Positions 8,449-16,845 of a DNA stretch of 50,414 nt are shown here, piece after piece. The notes under the pieces are model-generated. The model saw only the letters and a program-made list of their open reading frames with translations. It ran no database searches and had not been told where the DNA came from. Location: the NCBI GenBank assembly GCA_902572475.1, contig CACGGB010000005.1:1-50414 (forward strand), given 5' to 3'. The position numbers were made by a program, and so were the translations under genes. The stretch comes from an uncultured Pelagibacteraceae bacterium (GTDB lineage Bacteria > Pseudomonadota > Alphaproteobacteria > Pelagibacterales > Pelagibacteraceae). Positions within the stretch are counted from its first letter, which is position 1. Every line of letters starts with the position of its first letter.

Positions 8449-8461
8449 AAGTTTTTTTTAT

Positions 8462-9589
8462 ATGTCTACAAAGTCTAAAAGTATTGAAACAAAAACTGAT
8501 TTCAATCAGGATGAAAGACTCAAAAAAGTTTCCAAATTAAGATTATTGTTAAATAGACCCGAACTTGGCGCTCTAGGTGGAGCAATACTAGTTTTCATAT
8601 TCTTTGGTATCGTTGCCGGAGATACGGGGATGTTCAGTGCTTACGGAGTTTTAAATTTCTTAGATGTTTCTGCAAATCTTGGAATAATAGCTATTGCAGC
8701 TGCAATGTTAATGATAGGCGGAGAATTTGATTTATCAATTGGATCGATGATAGGTTTTGCAGGCATTTGTATAGCTATTCCAGCAATTTATTGGGGGTGG
8801 CCATTATGGATGAGTATTATTTTTGCATTCTCAATGGCAGTACTAGTAGGTTATTTTAATGGAATATTAGTTGTAAGAACAGGCTTACCATCTTTTATTG
8901 TTACTCTTGCAATGCTTTTTATTTTAAGAGGGGCAACTTTAGCAATAACAAGATTGATTACTGGCCGAACTCAAGTTCCAGGCCTAAGAGTTTTAATAGA
9001 AGATGATCCATTAGCATGGATATTTGCAACTGATACTTTTAAATGGGTTTTTACTTGGTTAGGTTCGATGAATCTGATTGCATTAAGAACTGATGGAACT
9101 CCGCTTGCCACAGGAATACCACCATCAGTAATATGGTTCATAGCTTTAGCAATTATTACAACATGGATACTAATGAAAACAAGATACGGAAATTGGATAT
9201 TTGCATCTGGAGGAGATAAAAATGGTGCTAACAATGTTGGAGTGCCAGTTGGTAGAGTAAAAATAAGTTTATTTATTGGTACTGCAGTAGCAGCAACTAT
9301 TTTCGCAACTATTCAAGTTTTGGACGCTGGTTCAGCCGATACAATGCGTGGAACTTTAAAGGAGTTAGAAGCTATTGCAGCAGCAGTTGTTGGAGGCTGT
9401 TTATTAACTGGCGGTTATGGTTCAGCAATAGGTGCAGCATTTGGAGCTTTAATTTTCGGAACAGTATCAATGGGTATATTTTATACCGATGTGGATACAG
9501 ACTGGTTTAAAGTTTTTTTAGGAGCAATGATGTTAATTGCGGTGATCTTTAATAATTATATAAGAAGAAAGGTAACGGAAAGCAAATAA
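8462..9589 (+). CDS. Sugar/inositol ABC transporter permease (CUT2 / RbsC-FrcC type)
   Basis: Inner-membrane channel subunit of the importer, 375 residues. After a charged N-terminal stretch of about 35 residues there are roughly ten hydrophobic segments. Family segments include [16 protein letters not shown] (about 81-96) and, late in the protein, [19 protein letters not shown], the conserved coupling region of ribose-type permeases. No Shine-Dalgarno is visible; the T-rich tail of the preceding terminator runs almost to the ATG. Its stop overlaps the ATPase start by one base (TAATG). Confidence 0.88.
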   Translation: MSTKSKSIETKTDFNQDERLKKVSKLRLLLNRPELGALGGAILVFIFFGIVAGDTGMFSAYGVLNFLDVSANLGIIAIAAAMLMIGGEFDLSIGSMIGFAGICIAIPAIYWGWPLWMSIIFAFSMAVLVGYFNGILVVRTGLPSFIVTLAMLFILRGATLAITRLITGRTQVPGLRVLIEDDPLAWIFATDTFKWVFTWLGSMNLIALRTDGTPLATGIPPSVIWFIALAIITTWILMKTRYGNWIFASGGDKNGANNVGVPVGRVKISLFIGTAVAATIFATIQVLDAGSADTMRGTLKELEAIAAAVVGGCLLTGGYGSAIGAAFGALIFGTVSMGIFYTDVDTDWFKVFLGAMMLIAVIFNNYIRRKVTESK

Positions 9590-10383
9590 TGTCAGACTAT
9601 TTAGTTCAATTTAATAACATAAGTAAATTTTTTGGAAAAGTAATAGCTCTTAAAGATGTAACTATGAAATTAAAAAAAGGTGAAATTATGTGTCTTCTTG
9701 GTGACAACGGTGCAGGTAAATCAACTTTAATTAAGACATTAGCTGGAGTACATAGGCCTGATGAAGGTGAAATTATTGTTGAGGGGAAAAAAACAATATT
9801 TGACAGTCCTAAAGATGCATTAGATATGGGCATAGCTACCGTATATCAAGACCTAGCTTTAGTCTCTTTAATGAGTGTAACAAGAAACTTTTTTATGGGA
9901 AGAGAACCAATGAAAGGTCCACCATTTTTCAAAACGTTTGATATAGAAAAAGCAAATAAAATAGCTGCCGAGAGAATGGGGCAGATAGGTATTGATGTCA
10001 GAGATCCATCTCAGGCAGTCGGAACTATGTCGGGAGGTGAAAGACAGTGTTTGGCAATAAGTAGAGCTATATACTTTGGAGCAAAAGTTCTTGTTTTAGA
10101 TGAGCCTACATCTGCTCTTGGAGTACATCAAGCTTCAGTTGTTTTAAAATATATAGTTAAAGCCGCTTCTCAGGGATTAGCAGTTATTTTAATAACACAT
10201 AATGTTCATCATGCTTATCCAGTAGGAAATAGTTTTACAGTATTAAATAGGGGAAAAAGCTTAGGCACTTATGAAAAAAAAGATATTTCTAGAGAAAAAC
10301 TTTTAAGCATGATGGCAGGTGGTGAAGAGTTAAACAAATTAGAGGTAGAGTTACAAGAAATGAACCGGTCTTCAGCTAATTAA
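9589..10383 (+). CDS. Sugar/inositol ABC transporter ATP-binding protein (single domain)
   Basis: Cytoplasmic ATPase powering the importer. Walker [10 protein letters not shown] (about residues 38-46), signature MSGGERQ (about 147-153), Walker [12 protein letters not shown] (about 165-175) and the switch histidine in LITHNVHHA are all present. At 264 residues it has one nucleotide-binding domain, unlike the roughly 500-residue double-domain ATPases of ribose-type systems; it resembles the FrcA layout of rhizobial fructose importers. One-base overlaps on both sides tie it to the permease and to the kinase gene downstream. Confidence 0.9.
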   Translation: MSDYLVQFNNISKFFGKVIALKDVTMKLKKGEIMCLLGDNGAGKSTLIKTLAGVHRPDEGEIIVEGKKTIFDSPKDALDMGIATVYQDLALVSLMSVTRNFFMGREPMKGPPFFKTFDIEKANKIAAERMGQIGIDVRDPSQAVGTMSGGERQCLAISRAIYFGAKVLVLDEPTSALGVHQASVVLKYIVKAASQGLAVILITHNVHHAYPVGNSFTVLNRGKSLGTYEKKDISREKLLSMMAGGEELNKLEVELQEMNRSSAN

Positions 10384-11282
10384 TGCAAATAGGAATAGAT
10401 TTAGGTGCAACTAAAATAGAGTACGTTCTTCTGAATGATAATAATGTAGAATTACAAAGAGATAGGGTTCAAACACCTAAAAATTATGAAAACACAATAA
10501 TTACAATAACTGAAATTGTAAAAAAATTAGAAAATAAATCTGGAAAATTTAATGTAGGCATATGTCATCCAGGAGCAGTAGATAAAACTACAGGACTAAT
10601 TAAAAATGCACATAACTCTCAATGGCTAAATAATAAAAACCTGATAAAAGATTTAAAATTAAAGATAAATAATAATTTTCTTTCAGAAAATGATGCTAAT
10701 TGTTTTTGTTTATCTGAGGCTTTTGATGGATCAGCTAGTCATTATGAATCGGTGTTTGGAATTATATTAGGATCAGGCTGCGGTGGTGGACTAGTAATAA
10801 ATAAAAAAATAATATCTGGAGCAAATGGTTTAGCAGGAGAATGGAGCTTAAATCAAATGCCACTTACAAATACACCAAATCTGAAATCTGATAAAATTTT
10901 AAATTTTTCAAATAGATTAGAGGGTTATCTATCTGGTAAATCAATAGAGAAAAGATTTAATGAACAATTTAATGAAAACATTTCAGCAAAAGAAGTTTTT
11001 AGTAGATATAGAAAAAAGGATCCAAACTCCGTATTATTTATAAACGAGTATAAGGATATTCTAGCGAGATGTTTGGTGATAATAATAACAACTCTTGACC
11101 CAGATGCTATCGTTTTTGGTGGTGGAATTTCTAATGAAATAGATTTTTTAGATCAAATTAAAAAAAAAACATCATCATTTATAAATGAACCTAATCTTAA
11201 AACAGTATTTTTAAAGCCAAAGTACGGAGACGCAAGCGGCGTTAGGGGTGCTGCTATTTTGAGTAGGAAAAGCTCTATTTAA
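10383..11282 (+). CDS. ROK-family sugar kinase-like protein lacking the zinc motif
   Basis: Predicted ATP-dependent sugar kinase, 299 residues, in the ASKHA fold. The N-terminal phosphate loop GIDLGATKIE, the catalytic aspartate in ENDANCFCLSEA (about residues 102-113), GLGSGCGGG-like IILGSGCGGG and GLAGEWSLN are visible. The usual ROK zinc site, a GH dipeptide followed by a CxCGxxGC cluster, is missing: the aligned region reads EWSLN and then NRLEGYLSGKSIE. It is translated from the transporter operon (TAATG overlap), like the kinase in frcBCAK. I infer it may act on an inositol-derived acid in place of IolC, but the substrate is unknown. Its end overlaps the convergent gene by eight bases. 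Confidence 0.8.
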   Translation: MQIGIDLGATKIEYVLLNDNNVELQRDRVQTPKNYENTIITITEIVKKLENKSGKFNVGICHPGAVDKTTGLIKNAHNSQWLNNKNLIKDLKLKINNNFLSENDANCFCLSEAFDGSASHYESVFGIILGSGCGGGLVINKKIISGANGLAGEWSLNQMPLTNTPNLKSDKILNFSNRLEGYLSGKSIEKRFNEQFNENISAKEVFSRYRKKDPNSVLFINEYKDILARCLVIIITTLDPDAIVFGGGISNEIDFLDQIKKKTSSFINEPNLKTVFLKPKYGDASGVRGAAILSRKSSI

Positions 11283-12432
11283 GTATTGAATTAATCTCTT
11301 TGTTTGAGAATGGTTTTGGTTTTTCACATTTAATAGAAATTCTTTGTTTTTTATTATTTTTTGCAGATAAATGAATTGCATCTATTATATTTAAAACGTG
11401 AAGAGATAAATTTCCGTTACATCTATGTGTTTTCTTATTTTGAATTGAATTAATCATCTCTGATAATCCAACGCCTCTATAATTAGCGTTAGTAGGGGAC
11501 TCATTGGCTCTAGAGCTTTGGGATCTTATATTTATTTTTCCCAAGGACATTTTGTTTGTTTGATGGTTCTGCCATGAACTGCCTAATTTTTTACTGATCA
11601 AGACTGATCCACCAAACATATTTGGATCTGGAACTATCATAGAACCTTTTTCTCCGTAAAGTTCTATATGGTTCCTAAGGTGAGAAATAACATCAAAAGA
11701 TAAAGTTAATCTAATTATCGTACCATTATGAAATTTTATAGTAGAAAAATAAGTTGTTGGACACTCTACTTTAAATTTTTTACCTTTTTTTGGCCCTATA
11801 CCAATAGTGCGCTTGTTAACTCCTTTTGAGCTAATACTTGTTACTTCTTTAGCTGGACCCAATAAATTAACTAAAGCAGTTAAATAATATGGACCCATGT
11901 CGATAACTGGTCCTCCTCCTTTTTTAGCAAACCAAGGCTCCGGGTTAGGATGATAAGATTGTATACCTGGATAAGCAAATATTCCTGTTCCAAACTTCAC
12001 TCTACCTATCACTTTTTTGTCTAAAAGTTGTCTTGCTTTTTGATTTCCTCCGCCTAAAAAAGTGTCAGGAGCATTTCCTATGAAAAGTTTTTTTCTTTTT
12101 GCTATTTTTATAAGTTCTTTTCCATCTTCAAATGAAACAGCTAAAGGCTTTTCAGAATAAACGTGTTTACCATTAAGTAATGATTTTTTAGCTATTAAAT
12201 AATGTGCATTAGGTATTGTTAAGTTTAGAATAACTTGAATTTCTTTATCTTTAAGCAATTCATTAACTGAAGCTGAACTTATCTTATAAGTTTTAGCACA
12301 CTTTTGAGCTGCGAATTTGCTAATATCAGCACATTTAATTATCTTAAAGTTATTGAAATATTTATGTGCCCTAAAATAAGTTTCAGCTATGTGACCGCAT
12401 CCAATTAGACCGACTTTATAAACTTTTCCCAT
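11275..12432 (-). CDS. Gfo/Idh/MocA-family oxidoreductase (second inositol-type dehydrogenase)
   Basis: NAD(P)-dependent dehydrogenase, 385 residues, with N-terminal Rossmann motif GLIGCGHIAE, the lysine motif YSEKPLAV (about residues 94-101) and a catalytic-region GGGPVIDMGPYYL (about 172-184). It is longer than IolG and distinct from it, and follows iolD by eight bases on the same strand. A role with scyllo-inositol or another inositol isomer, as for IolX or IolW enzymes, fits the context but cannot be read from sequence. The stop overlaps the ROK kinase end on the opposite strand. Confidence 0.75.
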   Translation of the reverse strand: MGKVYKVGLIGCGHIAETYFRAHKYFNNFKIIKCADISKFAAQKCAKTYKISSASVNELLKDKEIQVILNLTIPNAHYLIAKKSLLNGKHVYSEKPLAVSFEDGKELIKIAKRKKLFIGNAPDTFLGGGNQKARQLLDKKVIGRVKFGTGIFAYPGIQSYHPNPEPWFAKKGGGPVIDMGPYYLTALVNLLGPAKEVTSISSKGVNKRTIGIGPKKGKKFKVECPTTYFSTIKFHNGTIIRLTLSFDVISHLRNHIELYGEKGSMIVPDPNMFGGSVLISKKLGSSWQNHQTNKMSLGKINIRSQSSRANESPTNANYRGVGLSEMINSIQNKKTHRCNGNLSLHVLNIIDAIHLSAKNNKKQRISIKCEKPKPFSNKEINSILK

Positions 12433-12440
12433 TGAAAAGT

Positions 12441-14285
12441 TTATACACCTTTTCTCTGTTTTTTCTTCCCCTCTAGGTGTTCTTTTAGGGCTCTTTCATT
12501 TTCCTTAGTCGTTGGTATCGAAAGAGTAGGGCTTTCCCAGTATGCAGAACCTTCTAACCATTGATATCCATCAGTATGAATACTTATAACATACGTTTTC
12601 TTGGATTTTTTTGCTCTTTTAAAAGCCTCTTCTAATTCAGATATTGAATTAACTTGTTCTCCCTCTGCACCCATACTTTTGGCATGTGACGCAAAATCAA
12701 CTGGAACAAGATTTGGAGTTTTCGAACTTTTTAACAAACAATTAAATTCTCTACCTCCCTTATATAATTGAAGTCTATTAATAACTGCATGACCGCCGTT
12801 ATCGCAAACTATTATAATTAATTTATTATTAGTAATTACCGAACTGTAAATATCTGAATTGTAAAGCAAATATGATCCGTCTCCAACAAATGCTATGACT
12901 TCTTTATTTGGATTTGCCATTTTAATGCCTAGAGCTCCTGAAATTTCATAACTCATACAACTAAAACCCCATTCGGTTTCATGAGTATTTAATTCTCTAG
13001 GTCTCCAAACTTGCACAACTTCTCCTACTAAACCACCTGCCGCAGTAACTGCAATATCTGACGGATCAGAATTTCTATATATTGCACCAACTGCATGAGC
13101 ATAACTAGGTAATTTTTGATTAGTAGGACCACTTTCTTTGTCTACATACTCATTCCAACTTTTTAATTCTGATTGTGCTTTTTTGTTCCAGCTATCCTCT
13201 GCTTTCCAACTTCCTAGAACTAAAGATAATTCAGATAATGAAACCTTAGCATCACCAACTACAGCTTGTGCCATATGTTTATTTGCATCAAATCTAGCTG
13301 CATTAATAGATACAAGTTTGAAATTTGGATTTTCAAAGTTTGCCCAAGATCCAGTAGTAAAATCTGCTAGCTTAGTACCTACTGCTATAGCTAAATCTGT
13401 TTTTTTAGCCATATTATTTGCAGCTTTACCTCCAAGACCACCTATTGGACCTAAAAAATGAGAATGGTCTCTTTTCATAGTTGAATAGCCCATGACGGTT
13501 TGTGTTACTGGTACATTATGTTTTTTTGCAAAATCAGATAATTCATTCATTGCATCAGAGTAAAATACTCCTCCTCCTGAAATTATTATTGGATTTTTTG
13601 AGGATTTAATTGCCTCAGCTGCTTTTTTTATTTGATAATCATCTGGACGTGAACGTCTAATAGAATGAACTCTTTCTTCAAAAAATTCTTCGGGATAATC
13701 GAAAACTTCGCCTTGGACATCTTGACTTAAAGAAATACATGCAGGGCCACAGTCGGCAGGATCAAGCATAACCTCAATTGCCTGAGGTAAAGTAGAAATT
13801 ATTTGCTCAGGACGAGTAATTCTATCAAAGTATCTAACTACTGGTTTAAATCCATCATTTTGAGTAATCCCAGGATTATTAAAATGTTCAACTTGTTGTA
13901 ATACTGGATCTGGCATTCTATTCGCAAATGTATCTCCAGGTAAAAATAATATTGGAAGTCTATTGCTCATTGCAACAGCTGCCGCTGTAATCATATTTGT
14001 AGAACCAGGTCCAACGGAGCTTGTTGCAATAAAAATTTGCTTTCTCCTTTTTGCTCTTGAATAAGCTATTCCTGTAAGAGCCATATTTTGCTCATGATGA
14101 CCTCTCCATGTAGGAAGTTCTTTTTGATTCTCTTCAAGTGCTTGACCTAAGCACGCTACATTACCATGACCGAAAATTCCAAATGCACCTGGAAATAATG
14201 GTTCTTTCTTTCCATCAATTAAAATTTTTTGTTTTGTAAGGAATTTAACAAGCGCGTGAGCACAAGTAAGTTGAATGTTTTTCAT
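12441..14285 (-). CDS. iolD: 3D-(3,5/4)-trihydroxycyclohexane-1,2-dione hydrolase
   Basis: Thiamine-diphosphate enzyme that opens the inositol-derived ring to 5-deoxyglucuronate, the third step of the pathway. The 614-residue length and motifs are typical of IolD: WRGHHEQNMA with the ThDP-activating glutamate (about residue 64), SSVGPGSTNM (about 109-118), and the ThDP/magnesium motif GDGSYLLYNSD (about 467 on) ending in CDNGGH. It begins a minus-strand pair with the Gfo/Idh gene and diverges from the aldehyde dehydrogenase across 56 bases. Confident, as IolD is the most distinctive enzyme of the pathway. Confidence 0.93.
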   Translation of the reverse strand: MKNIQLTCAHALVKFLTKQKILIDGKKEPLFPGAFGIFGHGNVACLGQALEENQKELPTWRGHHEQNMALTGIAYSRAKRRKQIFIATSSVGPGSTNMITAAAVAMSNRLPILFLPGDTFANRMPDPVLQQVEHFNNPGITQNDGFKPVVRYFDRITRPEQIISTLPQAIEVMLDPADCGPACISLSQDVQGEVFDYPEEFFEERVHSIRRSRPDDYQIKKAAEAIKSSKNPIIISGGGVFYSDAMNELSDFAKKHNVPVTQTVMGYSTMKRDHSHFLGPIGGLGGKAANNMAKKTDLAIAVGTKLADFTTGSWANFENPNFKLVSINAARFDANKHMAQAVVGDAKVSLSELSLVLGSWKAEDSWNKKAQSELKSWNEYVDKESGPTNQKLPSYAHAVGAIYRNSDPSDIAVTAAGGLVGEVVQVWRPRELNTHETEWGFSCMSYEISGALGIKMANPNKEVIAFVGDGSYLLYNSDIYSSVITNNKLIIIVCDNGGHAVINRLQLYKGGREFNCLLKSSKTPNLVPVDFASHAKSMGAEGEQVNSISELEEAFKRAKKSKKTYVISIHTDGYQWLEGSAYWESPTLSIPTTKENERALKEHLEGKKKQRKGV

Positions 14286-14301
14286 AAATTCTTTATAAGA
14301 T

Positions 14302-14315
14302 AGTTAATTAACTTA
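14302..14315. promoter_or_regulatory. Candidate operator between iolD and aldehyde dehydrogenase
   Basis: The divergent gap contains a perfect 12-base palindrome AGTTAATTAACT (14302-14313). It overlaps TAATTAACTTA (14305-14315), which is repeated in the iolE/iolG gap. No regulator gene is present in the locus. Candidate only, because the sequence is A/T-rich. Confidence 0.3.
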
Positions 14316-14341
14316 ATATATTCAATAATTATATATAATTT

Positions 14342-15787
14342 ATGTACGAGAAATTTGGTCAGTTTATTGACGGTAAATGGCAACAATCATCTAGTGGTGA
14401 AACTTATGAAGTGATTAATCCAGCTACCGAAGAAATAATTGGAAAAGCGTCGAAGGCAAATAGTAAAGATATTCAGAGAGCTCTTAAATCAGCAGAAAAA
14501 GGTTTGGAAATTTGGAGAAACACCTCGCCATGGGAAAGATCAAAAGTTATTAGAAAAATTTCTGAGTTAATGAGAAAAAAAGTAGATACATTATCAAAAT
14601 GGTTAACTTTAGAAGTAGGTAAACCTCTTACTGAAGGTGCGGGTGAAGTGGGTGGTGCAGCTGACATATTTGAATGGAACTCAGAAGAAACAAAAAGAAT
14701 TTTTGGCGAAATAAACCAAAGTCGGTTTCCAAATACAAAAATACATGTGATTTATCAGCCCGTTGGTGTAGTGGCAGCGCTAGTGCCTTGGAATTTTCCT
14801 GTTATTTTAGCATCAAGAAAGATTTCTACCGCTTTAGCTGCTGGATGTTCAGTAATAGTAAAACCTGATGTGATTACTCCAGGTAGTGTTATGGAAATAG
14901 TTGATATTTGCAAAGAAGCCGGCGTTCCACCTGGTGTAGTAAATTTATTATCTGGTGATCCGGCAGGAATTTCATCTGAATTAATTCAATCGGATGTAGT
15001 AAAAAAAATATCTATTACAGGATCAACAAGAGTAGGTAAATTAATTCTTAAACAAGCCGCTGATAAAGTGCAAAGAGTAACGATGGAATTAAGCGGGCAT
15101 TCTCCATTTATTGTTTTCGATGACGTAGATTTAAATAAAGTAACAGATATGGCCATAACAGCGAAATTTAGAAATAACGGACAAGTTTGCATCTCTCCTA
15201 ACAGATTTTATATTCATGAGAAAAAAAAAGATGAGTTTGCTGATCTGATGGTCAAAAAAACCAAAAAATTAAAAATGGGTAACGGTATGGACAAAGATAC
15301 GATGCTTGGACCTTTATGTACAAAAGAGAGATTAGAAGGTGTTGAAAAACTTGTTGAAGTTACAAAAAAAGAGGGCGGAAAGGTTCTATTAGGTGGCAAA
15401 AGAGCTGCAAACTTCAATAAAGGTTACTATTATGAACCAACTATTTTTGATAATATTAAAGATAATTTCACAGTCATGAAAGAGGAACCTTTTGGTCCTA
15501 TAGTTCCAATCCTTAGTTTTAAAGATTTTGATGAAGTAATGAAAAGAGCAAATAACAATGATTTAGGTTTAGCAAGTTATGTCTATACAACAGATTTAAA
15601 AAAAGCAAATCAAGCCTCTGAGAAGTTAGAAACTGGTTGTGTTGCTGTGAATACACCGGTTGTTGCAGTTGCAGAAGCGCCCTTTGGGGGAATCAAACAA
15701 ACAGGGTACGGTAGAGAAGGTGGTTCTATGGCTATTAAAGATTATTTAAATATAAAATATACTCATTTTGGTATTTCATACGAATGA
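14342..15787 (+). CDS. NAD(P)-dependent aldehyde dehydrogenase
   Basis: Aldehyde dehydrogenase superfamily, 481 residues. Visible are the cofactor segment LVPWNFPVILASRK (about residues 147-160), the ITGSTRVGK loop, the catalytic glutamate in MELSGHSP and the catalytic cysteine in NNGQVCISPNR (about residues 280-290), followed by EEPFGPIVPIL. The overall pattern is of the GabD/succinate-semialdehyde type and not the CoA-dependent methylmalonate-semialdehyde type (IolA/MmsA). It is coupled to the aldolase gene by an ATGA overlap. In this context it may oxidise 5-deoxyglucuronate or an aldehyde released by the aldolase; the substrate is inferred. Confidence 0.85.
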   Translation: MYEKFGQFIDGKWQQSSSGETYEVINPATEEIIGKASKANSKDIQRALKSAEKGLEIWRNTSPWERSKVIRKISELMRKKVDTLSKWLTLEVGKPLTEGAGEVGGAADIFEWNSEETKRIFGEINQSRFPNTKIHVIYQPVGVVAALVPWNFPVILASRKISTALAAGCSVIVKPDVITPGSVMEIVDICKEAGVPPGVVNLLSGDPAGISSELIQSDVVKKISITGSTRVGKLILKQAADKVQRVTMELSGHSPFIVFDDVDLNKVTDMAITAKFRNNGQVCISPNRFYIHEKKKDEFADLMVKKTKKLKMGNGMDKDTMLGPLCTKERLEGVEKLVEVTKKEGGKVLLGGKRAANFNKGYYYEPTIFDNIKDNFTVMKEEPFGPIVPILSFKDFDEVMKRANNNDLGLASYVYTTDLKKANQASEKLETGCVAVNTPVVAVAEAPFGGIKQTGYGREGGSMAIKDYLNIKYTHFGISYE

Positions 15788-16575
15788 GAAAAAATATATT
15801 AAAAGAGATTTTTAAATCTGGAAAATCTGCGGTAAATGGTTGGCTTCAAATTCCAAATTCATTTACAGCAGAACTCATGGCAAATCAAAATTGGGACTCT
15901 TTAACTTTAGATATGCAGCATGGTGTAATCGATTATCCAAATGCAGTTGGAATGTTACAAGCAATATCTTCTACTAAAGTAGTTCCCATGGCCAGAGTTA
16001 ATTGGAATGAACCAGGTCAAATAATGAAAATTCTTGATGCAGGTGCTTATGGAATTATTTGTCCGATGGTTAGTAATAAAAAAGAGGCAGAAAATTTTGT
16101 AAAAGCTTGCATGTATCCACCAAATGGTTACAGAAGTTATGGTCCAATAAGAGGCTTAGTATATGGAGGACCGGACTACGCTGATGAAGCTAACAATGAA
16201 ATATTAAAATTTGCTATGATAGAAACAAAAGAATCTTTAGAAAACTTAGATGAAATAATGACAACACCTGGATTAGATGGGATATATATTGGTCCTGCTG
16301 ATTTAAGTTTAGCTATCGGTGAAAAACCTAGTTTTGATAAACCACAAGGTGATCCAGTTTATGAGGTTATAATGAAGATCCTAGAACATGCAAAAAAAAA
16401 TAAGATAATTGCTGGCATACAAAATGGACAGCCAGAATATGCAGAAAAAATGATTAAAAAAGGTTTTCAACTAGTGACAATAGGATCTGACCAAAGATAT
16501 ATGACGGCAGCTTCAAAATCTGCTCTTAACAAACTTAAGAAAGATAAAATCAAGGATTCTGGAAAAGGGTACTAA
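15784..16575 (+). CDS. HpaI/HpcH-family pyruvate aldolase
   Basis: Class II, metal-dependent aldolase of the HpaI / 2-dehydro-3-deoxyglucarate aldolase family, which cleaves 2-oxo acids to pyruvate plus an aldehyde. The 263-residue protein has the catalytic histidine in LDMQHG (about residues 42-47), the arginine in MARVN, the metal-binding glutamate in AMIETKE (about 145-151) and aspartate in IGPADLS (about 172-178). It overlaps the aldehyde dehydrogenase stop by four bases. I infer that it replaces the canonical IolJ step or acts on a related sugar acid; its natural substrate is not readable. Confidence 0.85.
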   Translation: MRKNILKEIFKSGKSAVNGWLQIPNSFTAELMANQNWDSLTLDMQHGVIDYPNAVGMLQAISSTKVVPMARVNWNEPGQIMKILDAGAYGIICPMVSNKKEAENFVKACMYPPNGYRSYGPIRGLVYGGPDYADEANNEILKFAMIETKESLENLDEIMTTPGLDGIYIGPADLSLAIGEKPSFDKPQGDPVYEVIMKILEHAKKNKIIAGIQNGQPEYAEKMIKKGFQLVTIGSDQRYMTAASKSALNKLKKDKIKDSGKGY

Positions 16576-16581
16576 TTTTAA

Positions 16582-16845
16582 ATGGATTATTTCGTTTATA
16601 TGCTCAAATCATTGGGCAAAGACTCTGTTACATATGTTGGTTATACGAACGACCTTAAAAAAAGAATCAATCTACACAACAACAATAAAGGTGCAAAATT
16701 TACAAGAGGAAGGAAATGGAAATTAATTTATAAAGAAAAACATGGCTCAAAAAAAGAGGCAATTTCTAGAGAATATTATATAAAGAACAACAGAAGATTT
16801 AGAAACAAAATTAAAAATGAATATCTCAGTACTATTGCCTTATAA
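16582..16845 (+). CDS. GIY-YIG nuclease-domain protein (UPF0213-like)
   Basis: Small one-domain protein of 87 residues. FVYMLKS followed by VTYVGYTNDLKKRI is the GIY-YIG core, with the arginine in KKRI and a later glutamate in ISREYYIK. Free-standing proteins of this family are common, and proposed roles include DNA processing, but function is not settled. It begins six bases after the aldolase stop and its last 29 bases overlap the glycosyltransferase start in another frame. Confidence 0.75.
   Translation: MDYFVYMLKSLGKDSVTYVGYTNDLKKRINLHNNNKGAKFTRGRKWKLIYKEKHGSKKEAISREYYIKNNRRFRNKIKNEYLSTIAL

Noticed and set aside
13138-13461. Plus-strand frame of 107 codons
   Set aside because: It lies wholly inside iolD on the other strand and encodes nothing recognisable.
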